A DNA stretch of 16,155 bases from Bacteroidaceae bacterium (lineage in GTDB: Bacteria > Bacteroidota > Bacteroidia > Bacteroidales > Bacteroidaceae), in assembly GCA_900765575.1 (NCBI GenBank), contig CAAFRW010000080.1, positions 1 through 16,155 of the forward strand, in the 5' to 3' direction. The translations under genes and the position numbers were made by a program. Below, one piece after another: positions 6,704-13,491 of this stretch. Position 1 is the first letter of the stretch. Each line of letters starts with the position of its first letter. Under the pieces are notes generated by a model that did not search any database, was not told where the DNA came from, and saw only the letters and a list, made by a program, of their open reading frames with translations.

Positions 6704-7984
6704 ATGGAAAAGAAATTGAAACAGGAGACTCTCTGCGTCCAGGCAGGATGGAATCCGAAGAAAGGCGAACCAAGGGTATTGCCTATCTACCAAAGTACAA
6801 CATTCAAATATGAAACGAGCGAACAAATGGCGCGTCTTTTCGATTTGGAAGAGAGCGGATACTTTTATACTCGCTTGCAGAATCCGACGAACGATGCCGT
6901 AGCTGCTAAGATTGCGGCCTTGGAAGGTGGAGTTGGGGCCATGCTAACCTCTTCGGGACAAGCGGCCAACTTTTATGCCATCTTCAATATTTGCCAGGCG
7001 GGAGACCATTTTGTTTGTTCTTCCACTATTTATGGCGGAACATTCAACTTGTTTGCCGTTACATTGAAAAAGCTGGGTATCGAATGTACATTTGTCGATG
7101 CGGACGCACCGGAAGAAGAAATCAACAAGGCTTTCCGTCCTAATACGAAGGCTTTGTTCGGCGAAACCATCTCGAATCCGGGTATCAACGTGTTGGATAT
7201 TGAGAAGTTTGCTCGCATAGCGCATAGTCACGGAGTGCCTTTGATTGTTGACAATACGTTTGCAACGCCTATCAACTGCCGCCCGTTTGAATGGGGTGCT
7301 GATATTGTGACGCACTCTACAACCAAGTATATGGACGGACATGCCACCAGTGTGGGAGGTGCGATTGTAGACAGCGGGAATTTCGACTGGGAAGCATACG
7401 CCGACAAGTTCCCCGGATTGACACAGCCGGATGAGTCTTACCATGGACTGACTTACACCAAGGCGTTTGGAAAGATGGCTTATATGACCAAAGCTACGGC
7501 TCAGCTGATGCGTGACCTGGGTTCTATCCAGTCGCCACAGAATGCGTTCTTATTGAACCTTGGACTGGAAACCTTGCACTTACGTATGCCGCAACATTGC
7601 AAAAATGCGCAGAAAGTAGCCGAATGGCTTGAGGCTAATCCGCAGGTGGCTTGGGTTAATTACTGTGGACTGAAGCATAACAAATACTACGAATTGGCAC
7701 AGAAATATATGCCGAACGGTTCGTGTGGAGTGATTGCTTTCGGACTGAAAGGTAGCCGCGAAGATGCCATCAAGTTTATGGACAACCTGAAATTGGCTTG
7801 CATCGTGACCCATGTGGCAGATGCCCGTACTTGTGTGCTTCATCCGGCCAGCCATACGCACCGCCAGCTTTCGGACGAGCAATTGAGAGAGGCAGGCGTA
7901 GCTCCGGACTTGATTCGCTTGTCGGTAGGTATAGAAAATGCCGACGATATTATTGCCGACCTTGAACAGGCTTTAGAAAAGTAA
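6704..7984 (+). CDS. metY: O-acetylhomoserine sulfhydrylase (MetY-type PLP enzyme)
   Basis: A 426-residue cytoplasmic fold-type I PLP enzyme of the Cys/Met metabolism family, the usual length for MetY. The N-terminus LCVQAGWNPKKGEPRVLPIY is typical of O-acetylhomoserine aminocarboxypropyltransferases. YTR (55-57) and SSGQAAN (83-89) contact PLP phosphate, D183 in VDNTFATP pairs with the pyridine nitrogen, K208 in STTKYMDGH forms the Schiff base, and R405 in IRLSVGIE binds the substrate carboxylate. The expected reaction makes homocysteine from O-acetylhomoserine and sulfide. The relatives cystathionine gamma-synthase and methionine gamma-lyase are usually near 380-400 residues and are less likely. 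The ATG at 6704 gives the standard N-terminus. It is a single-gene unit followed by a terminator. Confidence 0.92.
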   Translation: MEKKLKQETLCVQAGWNPKKGEPRVLPIYQSTTFKYETSEQMARLFDLEESGYFYTRLQNPTNDAVAAKIAALEGGVGAMLTSSGQAANFYAIFNICQAGDHFVCSSTIYGGTFNLFAVTLKKLGIECTFVDADAPEEEINKAFRPNTKALFGETISNPGINVLDIEKFARIAHSHGVPLIVDNTFATPINCRPFEWGADIVTHSTTKYMDGHATSVGGAIVDSGNFDWEAYADKFPGLTQPDESYHGLTYTKAFGKMAYMTKATAQLMRDLGSIQSPQNAFLLNLGLETLHLRMPQHCKNAQKVAEWLEANPQVAWVNYCGLKHNKYYELAQKYMPNGSCGVIAFGLKGSREDAIKFMDNLKLACIVTHVADARTCVLHPASHTHRQLSDEQLREAGVAPDLIRLSVGIENADDIIADLEQALEK

Positions 7985-8014
7985 TCGCCTGCGATAGCGG
8001 GTAAGTTATAAAAC

Positions 8015-8047
8015 GATAGCCGTCCAGCTTTTTGGGCGGCTATCTTT
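8015..8047 (+). terminator. Terminator after metY
   Basis: An 11-bp stem with one G-U pair, GATAGCCGTCC (8015-8025) with GGGCGGCTATC (8034-8044), closes an 8-nt loop, AGCTTTTT. It lies 30 bp after the metY stop. The following T-run is short (TTTG), but the stem is strong. Confidence 0.8.
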
Positions 8048-8142
8048 GTGTCTGCTTCCAACAATCAGGGTTTGATAGGAGTCTTTGACTTTTATTCGTT
8101 ACCATCTGTCACTTTTTAGAATGGAGGATTTAGTTTTGACTT

Positions 8143-8189
8143 TACCTTTGCATCATCAGATATTGATAATCTAAAAATAGATATCTGAT
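8143..8189 (+). promoter_or_regulatory. Orphan promoter-like site followed by a 9-bp stem-loop
   Basis: TACCTTTGCATCATC (8143-8157) has a perfect TAnnTTTG and closely resembles the gdhA start region (TATATTTGCATCAAC). No good -33 box is visible. A perfect stem ATCAGATAT (8155-8163) / ATATCTGAT (8181-8189) with a 17-nt loop begins where transcription would start. No gene follows on this strand; only a seven-codon ORF (MKLFLPL, from 8201) and the repeats at 8310-8475. It may be the leader of that array or a relic of a lost gene. Confidence 0.4.
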
Positions 8190-8273
8190 ACAACTTAAAA
8201 ATGAAATTATTCTTGCCTTTGTAATCAAAAGGGAATCAACTCTCCCATAAAGCAATCCATAGCCTTGAGCAAG

Positions 8274-8510
8274 CATTAAGCCTTAAATAGGTTGCGGGTA
8301 TATGCTACTCATTGTGGTCACCCCCTTTTTAATAGCGCAACCACCTGTAAAGAATATCCTGGCAAAAAAAGAAACATGGCGGTCACTCTCTTTTTAATGA
8401 CACAACCACCATCTTATGGTAATGTATCATGAACATATACATGGCGGTCACCCTCTTTTTAATGGAGCAACCAACATTAAGCTTTAGGTGAGTATGGGTA
8501 TATGTTATTC
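8274..8510. repeat. Direct repeat flanking the 65-bp array
   Basis: CATTAAGC, then TTA, then GGGTATATG occur in the same order at 8274-8310 and at 8475-8510, 201 bp apart, with one small indel and scattered substitutions. The two copies bracket the three-repeat array exactly. This could be a duplicated spacer in a longer eroded array or a flanking duplication. Confidence 0.55.
8310..8475. CRISPR. CRISPR-like array with exact 65-bp period: three repeats, two spacers
   Basis: Repeat units at 8310-8345, 8375-8410 and 8440-8475 are exactly 65 bp apart. The best copy begins CATGGCGGTCACCCTC, has TTTTTAATGGAGC and ends AACCAAC; the others differ at a few positions. Between the units, 29-30 nt (8346-8374 and 8411-8439) are largely dissimilar from each other. 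A repeat of 36 with spacers of about 30 is a type II-like CRISPR geometry. On the minus strand the repeat begins GTTGGTTGCTCC, faintly recalling the GTTGTGCTTAGCTC start of the other two arrays. Against CRISPR: only three copies, no cas genes, and flanking sequence that is itself duplicated (8274-8310 and 8475-8510). An ordinary imperfect tandem repeat remains possible. Confidence 0.5.
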
Positions 8511-8543
8511 CCTAATTGAGGAAAAACGGCTTTTGCTTATTTC

Positions 8544-9215
8544 CTACCTCCGCTGCGTTGGGATGGCAAATGTACGGGAAGAAACGGAAGCGCCGTTCCC
8601 CTCCAACACCGTTATCTGAAAAAGAGCTTCTCCGGTTTTCAACTTCTTACCTGTACGGATATTGGCCGTATAGCGGATTCCATCTCCGGCAGGGATGCGC
8701 TCGATGGTGGCAGAAGGTGAAATGTAGAGATGCTTCATTTCATTAAGCTCTTTTATAACGGGAGTTACATTGTAAACATCGGTCCGTCCGGTATTCATCA
8801 CTTCGAATATGATTTTTGCCGTTTCATTCGAACCGATTACCTGATTGCGGTTTGCATCAATAAAACGGATATTCTTTATGACCAGGTCCGAGCTTCGTGT
8901 GGCGCGGGAACGATAACGGTTGGAAGGGTCTCTTCTTGCCGGTTCCGGTGCATAACCATAAGTCTCTTCCACACTATATCCATCTTCCTGACGGGGTGTT
9001 GTAACAGCATTCGCAATCACAGCACCGGACACGGTACCGATTAACGAACCAAACATACTGCCTCTATAGCCATCCATCCCATCTCCGATAATACTTCCGG
9101 CCAATCCGCCCACCTGAGCGCCGACCATGATTGCGACGGGATTTCCCTGCATTCCTTGTGAAGAGCATCCGAATAAACCTGCCGCTACGGCTAAAATCAG
9201 AATCATCTTTTTCAT
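8544..9215 (-). CDS. Glycine-zipper lipoprotein with C-terminal beta domain
   Basis: 223 residues. A lipoprotein signal (MKKMILILAVAAGLFGC) ends in the lipobox LFGC, so C17 should be lipidated. No acidic run follows the Cys, so the Bacteroides surface-export signal is not obvious; periplasm-facing anchoring is more likely. Residues about 27-70 are Gly/Ala-rich with GxxxG spacing (VGGLAGSIIGDG, GSLIGTVSGAVIANA), the glycine-zipper pattern of outer-membrane-associated proteins. A Tyr/Pro/Arg-rich linker follows (about 72-105), then a region resembling an Ig-like or CARDB-type beta sandwich (about 107-223) with NETAKIIFEVMNTGRTDVYNV. No enzymatic motif is seen. The role is unknown; envelope assembly or stress is an inference. 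Convergent with metY and divergent from the transporter gene across 1.36 kb. Confidence 0.85.
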   Translation of the reverse strand: MKKMILILAVAAGLFGCSSQGMQGNPVAIMVGAQVGGLAGSIIGDGMDGYRGSMFGSLIGTVSGAVIANAVTTPRQEDGYSVEETYGYAPEPARRDPSNRYRSRATRSSDLVIKNIRFIDANRNQVIGSNETAKIIFEVMNTGRTDVYNVTPVIKELNEMKHLYISPSATIERIPAGDGIRYTANIRTGKKLKTGEALFQITVLEGNGASVSSRTFAIPTQRR

Positions 9216-9246
9216 AACTAGGCTATTATATTTGTGTTAGTAAATA

Positions 9247-9254
9247 CAAAAATA
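9247..9254 (-). promoter_or_regulatory. -7 element candidate for the lipoprotein gene
   Basis: The minus strand reads TATTTTTG, a full TAnnTTTG match, 31 bp before the ATG at 9215. The -33 region lacks a clear TTTG. Confidence 0.5.
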
Positions 9255-9457
9255 CGAAATTCCTGCCACATTCAGGCTTCCGCAACGGGAATTTAGAATT
9301 TCCATTCTTTATTAGGATTTCTTCAGAAGCCCCAAAAAGAGAAGTAACTGTTACAGGTTGCAAGACGAGAACAAGCTTTCCACTAAAATAGCAGAGCGGC
9401 TGCGTTCTCACTATTCAACTTATACAAATGTGTAACACAATTGATACGAAAAAGACT

Positions 9458-9499
9458 ATAACATTAGTAATATGGACTACACAACATTACTAATGTTAT
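9458..9499. other. Perfect 14-bp inverted repeat with 14-nt loop
   Basis: ATAACATTAGTAAT (9458-9471) and ATTACTAATGTTAT (9486-9499) are exact reverse complements. There is no T-run for a terminator. The 3' arm overlaps TTATCCACT (9496-9504), one base off a DnaA box, but a single box is weak evidence. It could be a regulator binding site or an RNA hairpin. Confidence 0.65.
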
Positions 9500-9755
9500 C
9501 CACTTAATATCAGTAATCTTAAAAGTTCTTCTGCCATTTAGTTGAAAAGAAATTGAAGCAATCTATCCAAATGAATGATATTCCTTTTACTAAACAGGCG
9601 TAAGAAAGCATTCCGGAACACAACACGAATAGATGATAACAAACTTTCAACTAAAAGGGAAAAGAGGCTCATAAAACAGAAGGAAAGGAAATTTTCGCAA
9701 CATTCGAATAGGCACATCGACATCCCTTCCAAACGCCTCCTAATTGTATTTGGAC

Positions 9756-9835
9756 AACTAACTATGTTATAATGAATAGAATTATTAGTTATTCAAATAA
9801 CTAACTATGCTATGAAGCATAACTAACGATGTTAT
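9756..9835. repeat. Three 15-bp direct repeats (iteron-like)
   Basis: AACTAACTATGTTAT (9756-9770), AACTAACTATGCTAT (9799-9813) and AACTAACGATGTTAT (9821-9835) are spaced 43 and 22 bp apart (about four and two helix turns). Between the first two, TTAGTTATT and AATAACTAA form an inverted copy of the same core. This is typical of cooperative protein binding sites; the partner is unknown. Confidence 0.55.
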
Positions 9836-10052
9836 GGGAAGGCGCTTGGCACTATGAGGCAAAGTAAATCATTCCTTAAACAATCAGGGCTAGCTACAAT
9901 AACTTAAGGAACGTTCAGTTCAGGATAAATACACTCAAAATCAATCCATTATCTTTCCATTAAAGAGAGTTTTGTTTTTATCATGTATGTTTCATTAAAA
10001 TGAGTAAACATGAAATACCACTATTGATTTGACGGAAAGTATGTTTATTTAA

Positions 10053-10080
10053 GACGCTGATATTTTCCGGCGTCCTCTTT
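10053..10080 (+). terminator. Terminator-like hairpin in the long intergenic region
   Basis: GACGCTG (10053-10059) pairs with CGGCGTC (10068-10074), including one G-U pair, around an 8-nt loop, followed by CTCTTT. It has no coding gene upstream on this strand, so if real it would end a non-coding transcript. Confidence 0.35.
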
Positions 10081-10541
10081 ACAAAAAGTCTTTACACTGA
10101 GATGTATTGATAAAAAATATGGCTATCCGATAAAACTTTTATAATATTTCTGCTGTAACAAAATAGACCCTAAAGGTAATAGACTCGGCATTTATAGATA
10201 CATTAGATTATGATATTGATTGAAATCATAGTTTAATGATTAGGATGACAGCTCTGTGTGAAAAATAAGTTCCACTTGAAGAAAAACCTTAAAGTGCCTA
10301 TGAATACGATGTTCAGCACTTTCAATCAATACCTCATTAGGTACGACTTTGTTACAACCCGACATAGTCTTTGGCTTTTTACAAAATTAATAATAAAAAA
10401 TACGGAACTCAATGTTGAATCCTGTCTTTCTCATTTACACAAAATTTTGTATAGTGCAAAAAAAGAGTTACATCACTCTTTTTATGCTCATCAAGAATTC
10501 CCCTGCCTCATTGGGTCGTCATTCACTTTTTATTGACTTCG

Positions 10542-10573
10542 TATGAAAATCTGAAAATTATCATATACATTTG
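10542..10573 (+). promoter_or_regulatory. Promoter directly abutting the transporter start codon
   Basis: TATG (10542-10545, 3/4 match to TTTG), 20 bp, then TACATTTG (10566-10573, full TAnnTTTG). The expected transcription start, 4-7 bases on, coincides with the ATG at 10578. The mRNA would then be leaderless or nearly so. Confidence 0.6.
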
Positions 10574-10577
10574 CAGC

Positions 10578-12239
10578 ATGGAATGGTTAAATAGTCTATT
10601 TTTCGAGCACAGCCCTCTGCAAGCGGTCATTGTTCTCTCCACAATTACGGCCATCGGACTCGGATTGGGTAAAATCCGGTTCTTTGGCATTTCGCTGGGA
10701 GTGACATTTGTCTTCTTTACCGGCATTATGGCCGGACATTTAGGCTTCTCTATAGATTCCAACATGTTGAACTACGCAGAAAGTTTCGGTCTGGTACTTT
10801 TTGTATATGAACTCGGGTTGCAAGTAGGCCCTGGATTCTTCAGTTCCTTTCGCAAGGGTGGTGTGCAGATGAATATGCTTGGAATGGGCGTGGTGCTATT
10901 GGGTACAATCATGACCGTACTCTTCAGCAAGACATTAGCCGTGCCCATGAGCGATATGGTAGGTATTCTTTGCGGGGCTACCACCAACACTCCGGCATTG
11001 GGTGCAGCGCAGGAAACATTGAAACAACTTGGCGAACCCACCAGCCGTTCGGCTCTGAGTTGCGCCGTTAGCTATCCTCTGGGAGTAGTAGGGGTGATAT
11101 TGGCTATGTTGGTTATACGTAAACTTTTTGTGCGACCGGAAGATATCGAGCTCAATGAACACGAAGAGACAAACCAAACATTCATTGCGGCTTACAGAAT
11201 ACACAATCCGGGCATCTTTAATAAGAGTATCAAGGAAATAGCCCAACTAAGCTATCCTAAATTTGTGATTTCACGCTTATGGAGAGACGGAGTGGTAAGT
11301 ATTCCGACTTCTGAAAAAGTGCTGAAACAAGACGATAGAATACTAGTCATCACCACCGAAAAAGACGCGCCGACTTTAACTATCCTTTTCGGCGAACAAG
11401 AATCCAAAGACTGGAATAAAGAAGATATCGATTGGAATGCCATAGACAGTCAGCTGATTTCGAAACATATCGTCATCAGCCGCCCTGAAATAAACGGGAA
11501 AAAACTGGGTTCTCTACGTTTAAGAAACACCTATGGCATCAACATCAGCCGCGTAATGCGTAGTGGTGTGCAACTGTTGGCTACGCCCGGATTGGTACTC
11601 CAGTTCGGAGACCGCCTAACCGTTGTCGGAGAAGCCGCCGCCATTCACAATGTAGAAAAAGTACTGGGTAACACCACTAAAACGTTGAAAGACCCGAATC
11701 TGGCAGCCATCTCCATAGGCATTGTACTAGGACTTATTTTAGGTTCTATACCTATCGCTATCCCTGGAATCAGCACCCCCGTAAAACTAGGCCTGGCTGG
11801 AGGTCCTATTGTGATAGGCATCTTAATAGGTTGTTTCGGTCCACGTTTTCACTTAATCACCTATACCACACGCAGCGCAAACCTGATGCTACGTGGAATA
11901 GGTCTGTCGCTCTATCTGGCAGGATTAGGTCTCGATGCCGGTGCCCATTTCTTCGAAACCGTGATGCGTCCTGAAGGAATTATCTGGATAGCATTAGGCT
12001 TTGCCATCACCTTTATTCCGGTTATCATCATTGCTTTGATAGCCCTGCGCATCAATCGCATAGATTATGGCAGTGTATGTGGAATGTTATGCGGAAGCAT
12101 GGCCAACCCCATGGCATTAAATTATGCCAACGATACGATTCCCGGAGACAATCCGGCTGTAAGCTATGCCACAGTTTATCCGCTTTGCATGTTTAGCCGC
12201 GTCATCATAGCGCAGCTTATCCTCATGCTGTGTCTATAA
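10578..12239 (+). CDS. YidE/YbjL/AspT-family membrane transporter with two RCK_C domains
   Basis: 553 residues from the ATG at 10578; an in-frame TTG at 10533 would add 15 residues but lies upstream of the promoter, and the family N-terminus matches the ATG. The protein is an internal duplication. The first membrane half has LGLGKIRFFGISLG, GLVLFVYELGLQVGPGFF (about 71-88) and CGATTNTPALGAA (about 132-144). A cytoplasmic middle part has two TrkA-C/RCK_C-like domains (about 202-272 and 285-363). The second half repeats the signatures as GIGLSLYLAGLGLDAG (about 440-455) and CGSMANPMALNYA (about 505-517). AspT exchanges aspartate for alanine; the substrate of YidE-like members is mostly unknown, so only anion or amino-acid exchange can be suggested. 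It stands alone. Its last eight codons and stop lie in the first unit of a 63-64 bp tandem array. Confidence 0.9.
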   Translation: MEWLNSLFFEHSPLQAVIVLSTITAIGLGLGKIRFFGISLGVTFVFFTGIMAGHLGFSIDSNMLNYAESFGLVLFVYELGLQVGPGFFSSFRKGGVQMNMLGMGVVLLGTIMTVLFSKTLAVPMSDMVGILCGATTNTPALGAAQETLKQLGEPTSRSALSCAVSYPLGVVGVILAMLVIRKLFVRPEDIELNEHEETNQTFIAAYRIHNPGIFNKSIKEIAQLSYPKFVISRLWRDGVVSIPTSEKVLKQDDRILVITTEKDAPTLTILFGEQESKDWNKEDIDWNAIDSQLISKHIVISRPEINGKKLGSLRLRNTYGINISRVMRSGVQLLATPGLVLQFGDRLTVVGEAAAIHNVEKVLGNTTKTLKDPNLAAISIGIVLGLILGSIPIAIPGISTPVKLGLAGGPIVIGILIGCFGPRFHLITYTTRSANLMLRGIGLSLYLAGLGLDAGAHFFETVMRPEGIIWIALGFAITFIPVIIIALIALRINRIDYGSVCGMLCGSMANPMALNYANDTIPGDNPAVSYATVYPLCMFSRVIIAQLILMLCL

Positions 12240-12542
12240 AAAACGCCAATACCACTATCTGAATCCTCCGCAGCCCCGCTTATCCTCATGCTGTATCCAT
12301 AAAAAGACATCAAAGCCACTGAGTCCACCGCAACCTCCACAGCTTATCCTCATGCTATGCCGATAAAAAGACGTCAAAGCCACTGAGTCCACCGCAACCT
12401 CCACAGCTTATCCTCATGTTGTGCTGATAAAAAGACGTCAAAGCCACTAAATTCACCGCAACCTCCACCCTTATCCTCATGTTGTGCCGATAAAAAGACG
12501 TCAAAGCCGCTAAGTTCACCGCAACCTCCACAGCTTATCCTC
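12216..12542 (+). repeat. 63-64 bp tandem repeat starting inside the transporter 3' end
   Basis: Units begin with CTTATCCTCA at 12216, 12279, 12343, 12407, 12470 and (truncated) 12533, giving periods of 63, 64, 64, 63 and 63. Each contains a CCATAAAAAGAC- or CGATAAAAAGAC-like block, CAAAGCC and, except in the first, CCGCAACCTCCAC. Units two and three differ at about five positions; the first, carrying the gene end and stop, is most divergent. Similarity covers the whole unit, so this is a true VNTR-like tandem repeat, not CRISPR. It occupies the place of a terminator; none is obvious. Confidence 0.9.
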
Positions 12543-12819
12543 AATACAAAATTAAACTCATATATACTATTTATTGCTGTCCGATAAAAGTTCTACATAA
12601 TAGGAAATGGGTGTTTTTCATGTCGTATAGACTATCTGAAGCCTACATAAACGCTTAACAATAGTATTTCAATTTCTTTTTTCTATCCATTTTATATTGG
12701 ACAAAAAGACAAACCTCTATCCCCCGGCAAAAATGCTTGAGATGCTTCCATATAAGATAGAAACAAAGGTATTCTGTTTTTTATCAGACAGCAATCATTA
12801 ATTATATATACGACGTGTT
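12543..12819. other. AT-rich spacer between tandem repeat and CRISPR-like array
   Basis: No gene, RNA or strong hairpin recognised. A minus-strand TACCTTTG (12764-12771) matches the -7 box but has no -33 partner and no downstream gene. Confidence 0.4.
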
Positions 12820-13185
12820 TTTTCGAAAATTGTCAACTCAAAAGCTAAACACAACCTACACCAAATAGGACATAAAAGCGCTGTAGTTGTTAACGATACC
12901 AATTTGAGAGCTAAGCACAATTCCAATCCTGCCATGAGGGACGCACGGTATGGCTGTTAAAAATACAAATTTGAGAGCGAAACCCAACTTGTCCAGTCCG
13001 GAGATGTTTTTCACGTTGGCTGTTAACGATACTAATTTGAGAGCTTAACCCAAAGAAACAAAGGAAGTCTTTGCTTTCTTGAGCTGTTAAAGACACTAAT
13101 TTGAAAACTAAGCACAACGTATTATCGAACGTGTTGAAACAACGGAAGCACTGTTAAATATACTAATTTGAAAGCGAACCACCCC
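12820..13185 (-). CRISPR. CRISPR-like array: six 36-bp repeats (eroded), five spacers
   Basis: Repeats at 12820-12855 (only the half nearest 12855 conserved), 12886-12921, 12953-12988, 13019-13054, 13083-13118 and 13150-13185. Spacers at 12856-12885, 12922-12952, 12989-13018, 13055-13082 and 13119-13149, that is 28-31 nt each, with no similarity among them. On the minus strand the repeat begins GTTGTGCTTAGC, contains CAAATTAGTATC and ends TTAACAGC, the same element as the array at 5726-5892 in opposite orientation. Repeats differ from one another at several positions, unlike active arrays, so it looks ancient or inactive. No cas gene is nearby. Orientation is based on the GTTG start of type II repeats and on the terminal degenerate repeat at 12820. 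Confidence 0.75.
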
Positions 13186-13426
13186 TCATCAGTAATAATA
13201 AAAGCTGAAAATAGAATTTGCAATCCCTACATCTGCATAAAACCCGAACGAGCATATAAGGCAATGATTAAGCCATATCACCACCCTAAAACAGAGTTTA
13301 ATATTTCTCCATTATATTTATTAATAACAATCTGCAATCTTTTGAGCGTCTCTTACGCATAACAAAACCCAAACTTACAAATGTTAGTAAAGGGATAGAA
13401 TAGAGTTAAATATTGTCATGGGTATA
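13186..13426 (-). other. Leader-side flank of the larger CRISPR-like array
   Basis: No gene is seen. On the minus strand TAAGTTTG (13370-13377) matches the -7 consensus and would transcribe toward the array; no -33 box is visible. The same octamer precedes the other array (5672-5679), and in both it is followed within about 25 bp by GTTATGC. This may be a shared leader element. Confidence 0.3.
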
Positions 13427-13466
13427 TATGAAAAAGAGGACGCATCCAAACGACACATCCTCTTTT
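13427..13466 (-). terminator. Terminator of the alpha operon, after rplQ
   Basis: On the minus strand AAAAGAGGA (13458-13466) pairs with TCCTCTTTT (13432-13440). The stem can be extended inward with G-U pairs and ends in a T-run. It begins about 26 bp after the rplQ stop. Confidence 0.88.
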
Positions 13467-13491
13467 CTCACAATATATAAATTCTATAGAT

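Larger units (their letters stand above)
9216..10577. other. 1.36-kb intergenic region with no convincing gene
   Basis: The open frames here are short, low in complexity or rely on non-ATG starts (for example 10258-10536 from GTG), so I do not call any. Structure is present: a 14-bp perfect hairpin (9458-9499), an inverted pair TTTAGTTGAAAAG (9539) / CTTTCAACTAAA (about 9645) enclosing roughly 100 bp, 15-bp direct repeats (9756-9835), and a terminator-like hairpin (10053-10080). AT content is higher than in the neighbouring genes. It may be the remains of deleted genes or a regulatory or RNA-coding region. Confidence 0.5.

Noticed and set aside
9496..9504. DnaA-box-like TTATCCACT, possible replication origin
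   Set aside because: Only one near-match, no cluster of boxes, no dnaA or other origin-associated genes nearby.
9575..9772. 65-codon Lys/Arg-rich ORF in the long gap
   Set aside because: Looks like random translation of A-rich DNA; no promoter or family resemblance.
10258..10536. 92-codon ORF before the transporter gene
   Set aside because: GTG start without upstream signals, low-complexity composition, no recognisable domain, and it ends next to the transporter promoter.
10533..10577. Upstream TTG start for the transporter (568 residues)
   Set aside because: It precedes the promoter -7 box, and the extra 15 residues do not fit the family N-terminus.
12216..12542. Reading the 63-64 bp tandem repeat as a CRISPR array
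   Set aside because: The whole unit is conserved, with no unique spacer between repeats.
12911..13117. 68-codon minus-strand ORF within the larger array
   Set aside because: Same cause: an open frame generated by the repeats, with no gene-like start region.
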